A DNA stretch of 64,000 bases from Polytrichum commune (Eukaryota > Streptophyta > Polytrichopsida > Polytrichales > Polytrichaceae): NCBI GenBank assembly GCA_950295325.1, contig OX485807.1:28179666-28243665 (forward strand), read 5' to 3'. Below, piece after piece: positions 24,285-35,499 of this stretch (position 1 is the first letter of the stretch; each line of letters starts with the position of its first letter). Under the pieces are notes generated by a model, which worked only from the letters and a program-made list of their open reading frames with translations, had not been told where the DNA came from and made no database searches. The position numbers and the translations under genes were made by a program.

Positions 24285-24645
24285 GCCGGGTGATGATGGA
24301 AATGGCCCATGACCACCACGTGGGGAGAGGAGTGATGCAGATGAAAGCACTCGGGATAAATCATTAATATAAGCTTAAATTTGGGCATTTCAACAATTTT
24401 GTTGTTTAGCAAGCAGCTGGGTGATGATGGAAATGATGCATGGACACCATGTGGGAAGGCATGCGACACAAATGAATTGTGAAAGGACTTGGGATAAGCT
24501 AATATATACTTAAAATTCAGGCATCTCAACATTTCCTTTGTTTAGCAAGCTATGGTTGGGTGATGATGGAAGTGGCGCATGAAAACCATATGGGAAGCGG
24601 TGTGCTGCAAATGCAAGCACTCGGGATAAGATATAAGGTACATGG
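24285..24645 (+). repeat. Three tandem ~135-bp repeats
   Basis: Three consecutive units start GGGTGATGATGGAARTG near 24288, 24419 and 24558. Each continues with a GCATGACCACCATGTGGG-like phrase, ACTCGGGATAAG and GTTTAGCAAGC. A fourth diverged partial unit occurs 1 kb away at 25603-25690. Stops fall in all frames, so this is a non-coding satellite-like array. Confidence 0.7.
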
Positions 24646-24660
24646 GTGCTATTATGATAC

Positions 24661-24993
24661 TTCTCTTAAGCGGATATCTATATTTGATTGGTGCGTGGTT
24701 TAGGTGGGGATCAAAGAACAAACATCATAAAGCCACATGTTTAGAAGAGATTGGACTACATCTTCAAAATTTATCAACTATTTCACCCTTGGTAGTGACC
24801 ACAATCGAGAGGAACTGTGTATTCAGGTGAGGAATCAACGAACGTGCACTTCCAATAAGGATAATTGAATCGGGGGAGGTTCGATTTTCAATCCGGTTTT
24901 GGCTATCGGTTCATTGTAGATTTGCTCATGCAACACAAGTTTCGTTGTGTAAACATACTAGATCGAAGTTAGAGAACATGGAAAACAAACCGA
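24661..24993 (+). repeat. Dispersed repeat G, copy 2
   Basis: Second copy of the ~335-bp repeat at 3930-4268, in the same orientation. It ends GAGAACATGGAAAACAAACC, just where the next MITE begins. In the other copy the corresponding position continues without the MITE, which independently supports the MITE boundary. Confidence 0.6.
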
Positions 24994-24997
24994 ATAA

Positions 24998-25512
24998 GGG
25001 CCACTTCACACACGAGACTGAGAGCCTGTGACCATTGCACTTCAAGCACTCTCATTGGTGGAAAGGATGGAGCCGGTCCAAGTTCGCTTCACATTAATTA
25101 GTACGCTTGAGGGACCAACGGAGTATGTGAATGCAAGATGGATGTAATTAAAGTCTACACGGATTCCTACATGGCATCGAATGGAACGTGTTTCATGGTC
25201 ACTTGGACCATTTTCAAAAACCACCTCTTGGAGGTAGACCTAACACAAAACCCGGAGACCATGACACTCCGTACACTCACAACCATTGCTTTATTCTATT
25301 TGATCACATGTGAAAACCCACATGAATAGAAAATCCCATTGAAATAGCATTTGGTTGAGAGCCCGGCCACATATGTCTTCACACTACACTCGAAAGTCCG
25401 TGACCACACTCGATGATTGTGAAGGTGTCTCGGGACACTCTTTCTTTCTTTCTTTCTTTCGGGCTCTCCCAATTTCATGGTCACGGCTCTTGGCTTGTGT
25501 GTGAAGTGGCCC
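24998..25512. mobile_element. PIF/Harbinger-like MITE
   Basis: 515 bp with terminal inverted repeats GGGCCACTTCACACACGAG (left) and its inverse at the right end, 18 of 19 bases matching. TAA duplications lie at 24995-24997 and 25513-25515. A (TTTC)n microsatellite lies at about 25440-25460. No transposase; a non-autonomous member of the GGGCCRSTTYACAC family also found at 18755, 44336 and 53180. Confidence 0.8.
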
Positions 25513-25519
25513 TAACTCA

Positions 25520-26360
25520 ACACCCCCCCCCCCCCTCCCCTGCATCGTCTCGACTCCCTTGGGCATCCCTGCATTTCCTTTGGGGGAGCGCGGGGGCCGA
25601 TCGAGTGATGATGGGAATGGCGCATGACCTGCATGTGGGGTGCGGTGTGGTTCAGATGAAAGCACTCGATGCATCTGAAGTGGGATCAGAGGGCGAATAA
25701 AATTATACATCGGGCACTCATGAATTCACCACCTTCGGCAGCAGCCCTGCATGAGGGGGACAGCCTCTGACACTGCTGTGGCTGCCTGCCAATCTGCTGC
25801 CAATCTGCTGCCATGGCTGCCTTCTTCCCTTTCTTCCTTCCTCTCTTCCTCCCTCCACTGACGGCGTCAGAAATGGCCCCGGGATGGATCTGTGTGAGTG
25901 CCCAGAGCTCCATATCCCCACAGTGAGCCCAGCAGCTAACTTACTCACACTCAAGATTCCCGGACGCAACAAAAGCGCTTGCTGCAGCTAAGCTAGTAGG
26001 TAGTGTTTACGGCCGATGGTGTTATGGCCGAGGCAGGCGGGCGAGCGAGGGAGCTGGGAATGTGGAGTGGGCGATAGAGTAAGGTAGACGGAAGGACCTC
26101 CAACGTCACAACAATACGGACACACTTAGTATATTAATCAAGTCGTTCGGTGTCGAGCGGACACCAAAAAGACACGTGTTCAGAAAGAGATCGGCATCGC
26201 CCAAACCATCTACACCCATGGTCTCCTCTCGGAAACTATATTTAATCCTGACGCTTGCTAAAACATCACCATCATTGTCCGCGATGTCGCATCCGAGGTC
26301 TCGCCGTTGTGTTGTGGCGTTAAATTCTAATCTTATATTGTTTCTCGTGCCTCTTTGATT
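25520..26360. other. No confirmed gene; GC-rich stretch
   Basis: Starts with a 14-C tract, then the isolated tandem unit at 25603-25690. It becomes GC-rich from about 25690 to 26060, with CTGCTGCC and TTCTTCCCTTTC-type simple sequence. About 26125-26200 carries a repeat-F-like piece (GACACCAAAAAGACACGTGT). Overlapping frames on both strands here look compositional. An unrecognised exon cannot be excluded. Confidence 0.3.
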
Positions 26361-26867
26361 ATGTTTCTGTCAAGTGTGATCGATCGAATGTTGTGTTCTA
26401 TCTTCTACAGTTGGTTGTGTTGTTATGTTTGAAAAGTTGTAGCCATTACATGTATGGTTTCTTGTGCATCACGTGAGAGAAAGTTTTACGTGAAACCTTA
26501 ATGTATGTAGTACACGCATGCAGTTGATTGCGTTTATTGTCATGTGTGCTCATGTTTTGTTGTTTAGTCTGTATCGATAGGCATGTCAATACGTAAATTG
26601 AATAAATACACTTGAAGTCGATAATAATTGCATGTATCAGATACAAATGAGCATGTGTGATTAGATATCACATAAATCCAACGACTGGATAAGTCTGAGC
26701 ATTTGGCAGTTGATAGTTTCATGATAGCAACACATAATACAAATGTAGGATTTCTTGAAATACGACACACTCAAATGCATAGCTTTCAAGAGTTGTTGCA
26801 AATCCTTTCTTATGGTTAACATGCATGTCTTATCATAGTTCATGCAAATAAATTGTTGTGGAATGTT

Positions 26868-27780
26868 TTAAAGGTATCAACAGGGTTGTCGATACCCTTA
26901 ACAACTAGTGTTCTTGAATAGGCTATGTGCATTCCTGATTGACTATACTTAATAAACTCCATCACCACATTGTCATAACTTGATGATCTTGAAACTAGTA
27001 TATTACTTTCAATCAATGCAAGCAAGGAATGAAACAATGAATAACGCCATTGTTGTAGCATACTCATCTAGGTATCAACGGTGTTGTCAATATCCTGGGC
27101 AGTGCAAAAGCTTTGGTAGGCCATGATGCATCTCCAATATGGGTTAATTGTGTTTAAATAATATCATAACTCACAATTTCCAAAATTGTAGGTTTTGGGT
27201 GTAATATACATCTTCTTGTTCGAGACTAGCGAACACCCATCAAGTTCATAACTATAGTAGGCTTCCTCAAACATTTTCTACAATTTTGGTTTGTCAACAT
27301 TATCCTTGCACTTTAATGAACGTTTATTTGTCAACCTGTTCCGGTGAAAACTCTACAATGGTTCAACACACAACCATGTAAATGTTGCCATTGATGTGGA
27401 AGGGTTCCTAGGGTATTGATGGTGTTGTCAATACCCTCCACAATATAAAATCTTTGGTAGGTTATGATGCATCCAATATGGCTTAATCATGTTTAATGAA
27501 TACCATACACATGTTGTCCACCCTTGCATAATTTAGGACAATCGTATGTTTTCTACCCATAGTCAACCTCGACTCTTGGATATTCAAACATCCAAGAGCC
27601 TCCTTCAACGTTTAGCATGTTCCCCATAAGTTTTTCATGCCACCCTAGTCCACTCAACATGATTTTGGCATTTAGTTTGGCATACATGCATTGGTGGAAA
27701 CTTGAGGATACTTTAGCAATGTAACAACGATGTCCAACCTTGGTGTTGCATGTAATGAGAGTGTTGCCGATACATTTGGA
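26868..27780. repeat. Degenerate ~200-350-bp tandem repeats
   Basis: Three related passages begin GGTATCAACAGGGTTGTCGA (26873), GGTATCAACGGTGTTGTCAA (27071) and GGTATTGATGGTGTTGTCAA (27414). The last two continue in parallel: a TCTTTGGTAGG phrase, CATGATGCATC and CAATATGGSTTAAT. A weaker trace lies near 27745. No open frame persists. Confidence 0.55.
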
Positions 27781-28149
27781 AATTTGGTTTTTTCATGTGT
27801 TTATGTTGACATGCGTTTGTAAGGACATTTAACCAATCATTCCTTCTTTGTTGAGCAGTTTGGCATTGCAATAGGTCAAACCATCTGTAAGACAATGTTG
27901 ACTCCTTCTAGCTCTTCCAAGTATGCCACTAAAAGTCATGATGCTACAATAATACAATCATAACATGAATGCCATTACATTGAAATTGCAACATAATACC
28001 AATGTATGCCACAATTCATGCATTTTTGGGATGTTAATACGTTTGAGATTATGTGTATGATAATTTTCTCTACTTGGCATTTTAATTTCATGGTGAATAT
28101 CAACTACACTGGAGAGAGCACTTTAGTAGCTCCAAAATAACCTTGAAGT

Positions 28150-29121
28150 ATGACACACTTTTGCGGTAGGTACATTTCTCACAACTTGCTACAACTTTTG
28201 TTGAAACTAGTTTTGTTTGGGCATACAACGAGCAGGGCTACCGCTTTGGGGGAGGGGGGTGTGTCTTGGAACAAGGTAAAGGATGCCATGGTGGAGCTTT
28301 GTTTTAACTACAATTGTGGAGACAACGCCATGCATGGTGTTGGGATAGATGTCTTGGACATTGTTGTTGTTTTTGACACTAACATAAGCATGGTAGTGAA
28401 GGGCTATATTTGAATTGATGATGCTTTTGTGGTGGTGTTCATATTGCTAGCATTGGGGTTTCATATACTCTGCATGGAGTCATGTCACTTGCACAAAATG
28501 CAATTTCCCGGTACCCCTACTGTGCAGGAACTGCTCAATTGCTCGGAAGCAATAAGCTTGGACATAGAAGATTGCAACATGGAGTTGTTGGAGGTATACG
28601 AAATGCCCAAGAGAGGAATATTGTCATATTGTTTGAGTATTTTTATATGTGCATGCATTTAAAAGCAATTAGTTCCACTTTTTTTGGGGAAAAGATATTA
28701 GCGATATTATGGGCAACTCATTGTGGGGTACGAGACATAGACTGATTGGAAGAATGCGTTCAAACTTTGGAACACTTGTGCCTTGCCCAACGCAAAGGGC
28801 AACCTTAGCTATGGATCTATTCCTAAACCCAAATCTAAGAATGATTTGTCTTTACAATTAGATTGTGGGACAAGAACCTTCGTTGCCTTGCGAGTGACAT
28901 AAAAGATGGTAAGATTTATTTGAAGGTCGCATTGCATAGTACATTGAGGAAAATTAAGGAATGATGCGAGGAAACCAAGTTAGATAGGATAGTTATGTTC
29001 AAATACAAATACCATCCTCTTCCATCCAAGGTCAAGAGTTACAAGAAATACATCATGGATGAATGGGGTGTAGTGGAGTTGGAGTATGGGTTCACTTGGG
29101 ATGTCATCATGAACATTGGCA
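28150..29121 (+). pseudogene. Decayed ORF of unrecognised element, 5' part
   Basis: Several short open stretches, broken by stops and frameshifts, look protein-like when read together. At 28150-28413 is a frame with WNKVKDAMVELCFNYNCGDN. Near 28740-28860 is DWKNAFKLWNTCALPNAKGN. Near 28970-29121 is ETKLDRIVMFKYKYHPLPSK followed by YIMDEWGVVELEYGFTWDV. I do not recognise the family. The reading is cut at 29121 by a 341-bp hAT-like MITE and seems to resume after it. Its setting among transposons suggests a retroelement or a captured gene, but that is inference. Confidence 0.4.
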
Positions 29122-29462
29122 CTTCGGGGGGTGCAGTGTGTTAAAAATTTAAGGATATAGGTGCGAACAACCACTATTTTATATGGGGGTATTACTTTCA
29201 ATTCTCTTCTTTTTTCCACATGCTATCATTATATAATATTCTACTTTGGGTTAATAGAAAAATGGCTTGCATTACTTATAATTCCAGATTACCTATTATT
29301 CCATACCCTACAGTACGTTAAAGACGTCCAGTGCCATTTTTTATACCCTATATTACTCTTAAGTCCATTTATAATTTTTTGCCCCCGTGTTTTAAAAATA
29401 CCCTATCATTTGTTCGCACGTATATTGCTACTCCAACCAATGACTACCCCCCCCCCCCCGAG
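29122..29462 (-). mobile_element. 341-bp hAT-like MITE, copy 2
   Basis: An inverted copy of the element at 9483-9823, with the same length and CTTCGGGGGG...CCCCCCCGAG ends. It is flanked by a perfect 8-bp duplication, CATTGGCA, at 29114-29121 and 29463-29470. The duplication differs from that of copy 1, as expected for independent insertions. It interrupts a decayed reading frame. The plus-strand frame at 29161-29595 is a by-product of the insertion. Confidence 0.85.
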
Positions 29463-29470
29463 CATTGGCA

Positions 29471-30410
29471 TAGGGATTAATCAATATCTAGTAGGTAAGG
29501 ATTGGTTAAAGAAACGGGGACATCTCACGAATCCGGCACCGGCAAAGAAATGCCCTACTCCTGATATTTTAACGTCCGATGTGGAAGGTTTTTAAGTTGT
29601 TTGCGTTAGAAATGAACAATCTCAACCTACTCTCATTTAAGAATATAATCCTTTGAACAAGAAATATGTGTGTTGGATGCCAACAATCCCATTGAAGTGA
29701 TTTTTTAATTTAATTCTAATTTGTTTAAATTTTTAATTTTTGGTTTGATGACAATGCAAAGGAATTCACCGAGGATGGTATGTTAGTTTCTTATGTCTTC
29801 TTCATCGAGACTAGTGGAAATGCATGGGCATTGGAGAAGCATATGTCACCCAAATCCAAAGTTGGGTGGAGGGGGAAGACAAATATCCAACATGTCCTAC
29901 ATATCGGGCATCTGACATATATGGAAGATCGGACTTCAAAGCTACCTTGTAAGCGAAATGCATCGATGAGAGCAAGTCTATCTTTTACATCCCAAACACC
30001 ACTGACGGATTTGTCTCCTAGCTTGTGCACGATCCACCCCTCAATTGCATCACAACTAGATATTCGGGGAAATTGGATGTGGGATCAAAGAAGGATAGGA
30101 CGTGGCTGTTTAAGAAGCAGATGAAAATCCATAACAAATTGCCTCAACTTATGCAAGCATCTATATTCTCGGGGAGTCAAATTTGGGACACAAGGAGGTG
30201 TCATATAAATCTTGATGCCATCGTTGAAATCCTTAGACATACATTGAATTACAAGTCAACATTGGTCGACATATGGGGAGGCAACAACATCTCCGGCATA
30301 GCTTTGGTGAATTTATGTTCATTGTTGATGTTAGAAATGACAATCTTGTATAGAAACTTGTTTTTGCTGCTGAATGGAATCTATGCCCACTGAAGTCTTT
30401 CATGGTTTAT
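29471..30410 (+). pseudogene. Decayed ORF with possible N6/N4 methyltransferase-like domain
   Basis: Continues the interrupted frame after the MITE with NQYLVGKDWLKKRGHLTNPA. Further on, at 30025-30393, an open frame contains HINLDAIVEILRHTLNYKST followed by LVDIWGG. A one-base shift then gives FAAEWNLCPLKSF. An 'xVDxxGG' turn after a long helix is reminiscent of the AdoMet-binding motif I of DNA N6/N4 methyltransferases (like VLDPFxGSG), but the key glycines are altered and no catalytic (D/N)PP(Y/F) motif was seen. Stops and frameshifts show it is dead. The identity is tentative. Confidence 0.35.
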
Positions 30411-30626
30411 ATTGTCTTTCTTATTTCTAGGTGTCCCATATGCACGGGATGAAGGTCATTGAGCATGGAGGATGGCAAAGTGGATGTAAGGTAGAACTAC
30501 CCGTGAAAATAAGGTGATTCGCAGTGAAGATCTGGTCTGACAATCACGAGATAATTTTCCAAGGTAGACAAGAAGGATTCATGAAGAATGCAAGTTGTTT
30601 CATATTTTTTTTCCCTATACAAAAAA

Positions 30627-30892
30627 TGCTACAATTTTTCAAAGTGGAAAGTTGTCCACCCCCCTACTCGTTCACTAGATCCCTACACCGAACACGGTAA
30701 TCCGCATTTCCATCGTCAAAATCGGTTACCTCATGAATACATTAACACTTGACTCCCATTAGCTGCACTAAGTGTACACGCATTGAAGTTGCCGCCGAGT
30801 CATGATCCGTTTTAGAAATGGCACTTCACCATTATGATGGCGGTCTAGTGCACGGCTAGAGGGTAGTTGGCGGGCTATGGTTTTTCTACCTT
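30627..30892. repeat. Dispersed repeat R1, copy 2
   Basis: Direct copy of 1-537 lacking the 267-bp foldback insert. TGCTACAATTTTTC opens both copies. Here TTTCCAT joins straight to CGTCAAAATCGGTTACC, giving the empty-site reference for the insert. Confidence 0.75.
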
Positions 30893-31077
30893 AGAGAGCA
30901 GTGTGAAGGGCATGATATCGTTTTTAGCTAGCATTCCAAGAAGTCAGCGAAAGCATCTATGTCTATGGAAACCCACGGCATTGGCAATACGAGAGCCACA
31001 TCCTATTGAGCAAAATGTTGTTCATCATGTTATCAAGGACAGTATTGGTGCATTGGAGCTCAATCAACCTAGGCTTA

Positions 31078-31626
31078 GGGCCAAGTTCCATGTGCCGGTT
31101 CCGGTCCGTTTTTTAAATGGGTGAGAAACGGGTGACATCATCCAAAAAATGGGTGATGTCACTTATTGTATGGAGGGGTACTTCTATGTGGGGTGCCGGT
31201 TTTTTTCGATTTCCTACTTTCTAACTAAATTTGGTGAGTGATAAGACATGACACTTTATGAAGGTCACCGGCAATGAAGGTCATCTAGATTCTAAGAACA
31301 TCATAAAATACACGTTCTCTAGGAGTACTCCTCAAAAGAAGGGACTAGAAGAACAAAGTGGCCTTTAGTATCCAAGGGTGTATCCTAGGTGACCAGCCGA
31401 TCCGGTCACTGGAGCTTTCTAACCGGCACATGTCCTTCTTGTGACCGTTAGGACCGCCGGTCCTTTGGCACCCGTTCTTGCACAACACAAAATGTGGGAC
31501 ACCCATCCATGGGGGGCACCGGTCCTTGGGTGAGAAGGATGGGCACATGGCACCACCCTCTTTTCACCGACCCACCCATTTATTTAAAAAAAAAATAGAC
31601 CGGGACCGGCACATGGAACTTGGCCC
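31078..31626. mobile_element. PIF/Harbinger-like MITE, second family
   Basis: 549 bp with about 29-bp terminal inverted repeats starting GGGCCAAGTTCCATGTGCC and continuing GGTTCCGGTC, inverted at the right end with one difference. TTA duplications lie at 31075-31077 and 31627-31629. No transposase. It falls inside a short protein-like frame (30867-31124, with SFLASIPRSQRKHLCLWKP), so it probably inserted into an older element's coding remnant. Confidence 0.85.
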
Positions 31627-31639
31627 TTAGTTGCATCTA

Positions 31640-33085
31640 CCTTAGTGTTCTTTCATGTCATAGGTGGTGCTGAATAACTCACCTCTAGTGATTCGATGTC
31701 TGAAACCCATAAATCCAAGAGTGGCTGGGTGTCATAGCAATGAAGTGGCTAGCCTAGAAATCCCATACGAGATGTCTCCTCCCCCCCATAGTTAAGAGAC
31801 CAATATAAATTGGATGCTAGTTTTGATGAGATCATTGTAAAAAATGAATTGCACACCTCCTACCGTCTTGGTTGCGGACATGGAAGATGTTGTGAATTTG
31901 GTCGATGTTGTTGATCCCCCGCTAGGTGTTGTAGAGCAAGTGGAAGCCCAAACATGTATTCTAGTGCACTATATCTAAAGATGTGATGAGGGTGATTGAT
32001 GCTACTTGTTAGAAGCAACATGCACACACTACTTCACACTATGTGTGGTCAAGTACTTATTTTTTACTAGGCAAACCCTTCCATCTGATGTCTGGGAGCA
32101 AGCATGGTCGAGTATATGGGAAAAATGCTTTGGTATACTAAAACCATAATTTTTTGGTCAAACGCCTAAAATTAGTAGCAAAGTGTTGTTTAATTTGATT
32201 TATTTTTTCATAGCGCCCTTTATTGACTTGTTAGGTACTCAAATATAGAATATCAAGATGAGATCTTCTAAACTTATCATTAAAAGTACTACTCAAAAGT
32301 TAATGGCTAAATTTAGTTTTGGATGTAAATTTTGTGACCTTAAATATTTTGAAGTTCAATTCTTTTCCTTATTCCTTGAATTCATTATAGACTTGAGGTC
32401 TATAGACAAAAAATTGTAGGAAAAAACAATTTAATATAATTTTATCATGTTTTAAACAAAATTTAAACAATTACATGTTCAATATATCTACATGTACACT
32501 ACTTGTACCGTTTGCTAAAATATGTAGAATTTTCTTGAAATTGGTTTTGTCAACATAAATTACTTGGCTTTGTAGATCAATTTGTTTTTCAAAAGTTTAT
32601 AAATTTTTTCCTTCACAAAATTTAAATTAAATAATGAGTTTTAAATAACTTTCACTTGAACAAACATAGGATAATGGAGTTGTGTACTCGACTGTACTTG
32701 CACCCGTTTAAGTTGTGTGCGATTCGTGTGCAAATGTGGAGGGAATGAAGCGTGGGAGGAAGAAGAAATTGAAGAGGTTGCTCCAAAAGCAACTTGTGTT
32801 CAAGCACACAAGAACATTCGCAACGTTTCAAGACAAGCAAGTCGAGCTAGGGCTATGGATGGGAGGAAGGGCAAGAAGAAGTGAATAGCATCAGTTTCAT
32901 TTTAGTAGGACAAATTAATATGCCACGAATATTCATATATGTACATGCAATCTTTGAGATGATGGGCTTGACTTTGACTTTTATATAAAATGAAATGTTT
33001 TTCGGGATATCGGTTGTCTTGCTGATACATTTCAATACGTAAAAGGAGGTTACTTGTCTCATCTAAACTTTCGTTGCATTCTATG
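31640..33085. other. No gene; AT-rich DNA
   Basis: A short open piece near 31850-31975 (ADMEDVVNLVDVVDPPLG) could be a coding remnant but has no recognisable family. From about 32130 to 32660 the sequence is strongly AT-rich with no structure noted. Confidence 0.35.
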
Positions 33086-33090
33086 AATTA

Positions 33091-33706
33091 TTGAGAGCAT
33101 TTAAAAAATCCTATGTCTACCCATTTTTAGTGGGTAATCCTCTTGTGTACATACAAATTTGGTCACCTCTTACATCATTTGCCCATGTGCTATTGATCGA
33201 TTTTAATGGGGTTTTGTTGAGGACTGCACCTAATCTCCAAGGTGGAAGGAGGAAATATTGTGAGCCCAAGGTCATTTACCGGCCAAGTGTCAAATGATTT
33301 CTGCATAACTTACTACAACATTTTGTTGTTATTCTTTGGACATGTTGCAGATGTGGAAAAAAAATTATTATGTTAGATCCCTTTAAAATCATATTGACAC
33401 AGATTTGTCATCCCATGCCAATCTTCCAGTCACATTCTCCCAAGAGCATTGTGAGGCATGTCTACAAAGAAAGATATAAAAAAATGTCAACACCTGTTTG
33501 GTTCAAAGACCTGCAAATTGTTTTCAACCGCATCCAAGGTGCACCGCGCTCATGCGCAAAACACCCTACTTGTGGATGATTCGCCTCTTAAAAACTTGTT
33601 GAATATGTTAGAACTATTACCACATCCACTTACCGATCAATTACTTCATCAATTAGTAGTGACTACGTCACTTTACTCTAAAGATAACTTTAGAATTAAA
33701 GCATGA
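33091..33706 (+). pseudogene. FCP1/NIF-like HAD phosphatase domain, decayed (copy 1)
   Basis: The first frame (33091-33297) reads LLIDFNGVLLRTAP then KVIYRPSVK. This matches the HAD motif I region of NLI-interacting-factor/FCP1-like proteins, which in plants often reads DxNGxL rather than DxDxT. After a stop at 33295, FLHNLLQHFVVILWT resembles the RPGLxxFLxxLxxxFxVxxWT segment. A second frame from 33458 ends NTLLVDDSPLKNLLN, the motif that normally carries the metal-binding aspartates (VDDSPxK). At least one stop and two frameshifts break it. A diverged copy lies at 62119-62722. Confidence 0.6.
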
Positions 33707-33709
33707 GAG

Positions 33710-35060
33710 AACTTTGCATTGCACATTTATCACTCCATGAATTTCTCTGAGCTAAAATGATCAGCACTATTACTTTCACTCACAAACCAATGAATCCTCT
33801 ATTCACTCACCAACTTGTATTTACAGATAAGGGAAATTGTATAGATAAGATCAATATTTTTAGTATAAATATAGTAGTATGTCTTAGAAGAGTATCTCAT
33901 TTTGTACATGTTCAATTAGTGTAATAAAGCATTACAAGGATTATTACAACGTAATAACCCATCAATGCAATTCGCCCGCATGTATTTGGTGCCAACATTG
34001 GGTCATCCCCCCATCACTACTTGCTCAACACACTGTGGCCATACTTGCTAAGATTGAAATGCTCCAGTGAGCATGTGTAATTGTACACGATGTGAGAGCA
34101 ATGGTAGTTATCAACACATTGAGTGTTTCTTGAGAGCTCCACAGGGAGAGATTGTTGGCATGATTTTGTAGGGTATTATGGCCTCCTAAACAAGGGATTG
34201 CAATTATGACAAGGGTGGTGCTCTGTATTAGTGGACCCTGCCACACACACCACTCATAGGAGGGTGTGTTTTTGGGTAGTACAAACCACTTTACATACGT
34301 ATAATATGTCGTAGGGATGAGAGAGAACATCAGTTCTAAGTACATGGTATATTGCCAACTTTTGGCACGTGTCACTCGGTATCGTAGGCACAGCTGGTAC
34401 ATGTATGCATGTTATAAGAAATACATATGAAAGTAATAAAGCTAATTGTGGATTTTATAGTAATTGCGTATTGGTTTTACACTTTGACAAAAGTGTATAT
34501 GTGCTTTATGTCTATTATGCAATCACCTAACACACCACAACTTGCTTTGGTATCATGCATATGAACATTGTGAAGTTCATCTGGCCACGTAAATCACAAC
34601 ATACTTTGAAATCATTAGGCACCCACACCCAACATCGAAAGAACTAAATGTATGGCACAACAATAGATCAATGGCGTATGTGTGATTTGTTTCTAGGAAT
34701 TTAACCATATGCAATTAAATTTGGAATACCCACTTGTCCAAATTTACTTACATCTTAGTTCAATTTTGGCCATTGGATTGGATAGGGGATTGCCTTATAT
34801 GGTTGGCAATTGCGATGAATCACGTACATTGTTATTTCAAATTTTAGAATTGGAGTTGAGATGGAAATGTAATAAGAAGTCAAAATGAAGATTCTTTCAT
34901 TTGTAAGTGATCACATAGGTTCTCTTGGTTGAGTTAGGTATTGAAGCTAGATTGGTTAACATGTATATAGTGTACATAGTCCAATCTCATTCTAACACAC
35001 ATCTTCTTGGAGTTATTTTGATGTCCATTCTTTCATACAAGTCGTACCACATACACACCC
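33710..35060. other. No gene recognised
   Basis: AT-rich DNA without convincing frames. The minus-strand frame at 34025-34402 (125 codons) has no recognisable motif and unremarkable composition. Confidence 0.35.
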
Positions 35061-35061
35061 A

Positions 35062-35293
35062 CATGAATTAATGTGGCGCCTTTTTGAAAGACGACCCACA
35101 TCTCCTTGCCCAAGTCTTAGAATCCGACATTGGATTTTTGAGCCGGTTCATTGCACGCCCACCATGGTCACGTTGTAATGTCACGGGGCCTCCTATTATG
35201 CCCTGCCTCTCAAATGATGGGACTTATGGCCATGAGAACGCGCCAATCAACATTGGAAAGTCTAACAGAGTGTTTAAGCTAGGAGGATTGTAA
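35062..35293 (+). pseudogene. Short decayed protein fragment, unknown family
   Basis: An open frame from about 35084 reads KDDPHLLAQVLESDIGFLSR then FIARPPWSRCNVTGPPIMPC. It is protein-like (hydrophobic periodicity, PPWSRC cluster) but stops after 69 codons and has no flanking exon. It could be another piece of the element at 28.1-30.4 kb, since that frame breaks off just before the MITE. This is a guess. No domain recognised. Confidence 0.3.
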
Positions 35294-35499
35294 TCTACAC
35301 TAAATGTTGCATTGAGTGTCATATGGTAGTTTATGTCATTGTGGTGACTTTTTGAATGAGAAATTTAAAGGAATGACAACTAACGTTAGGTTTGCATGTA
35401 GTGTTAGTGGCACTACATGCGCAGTTTACAATTAGAATTGAGCAAGGCAAATGGAATTGGCGACTCTCAATAAATACAGTATTTAGTGTAGTAAGCTTA

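Noticed and set aside
25384-25972. Gene on either strand in the GC-rich 25.4-26.0 kb stretch
   Set aside because: Overlapping frames on both strands follow simple-sequence composition; no splice-supported or domain-supported protein emerged.
1-30892. R1 copies as the two LTRs of one 30-kb retrotransposon
   Set aside because: The interval contains unrelated DNA transposons and no coherent retroelement coding region; flanking target duplications could not be seen.
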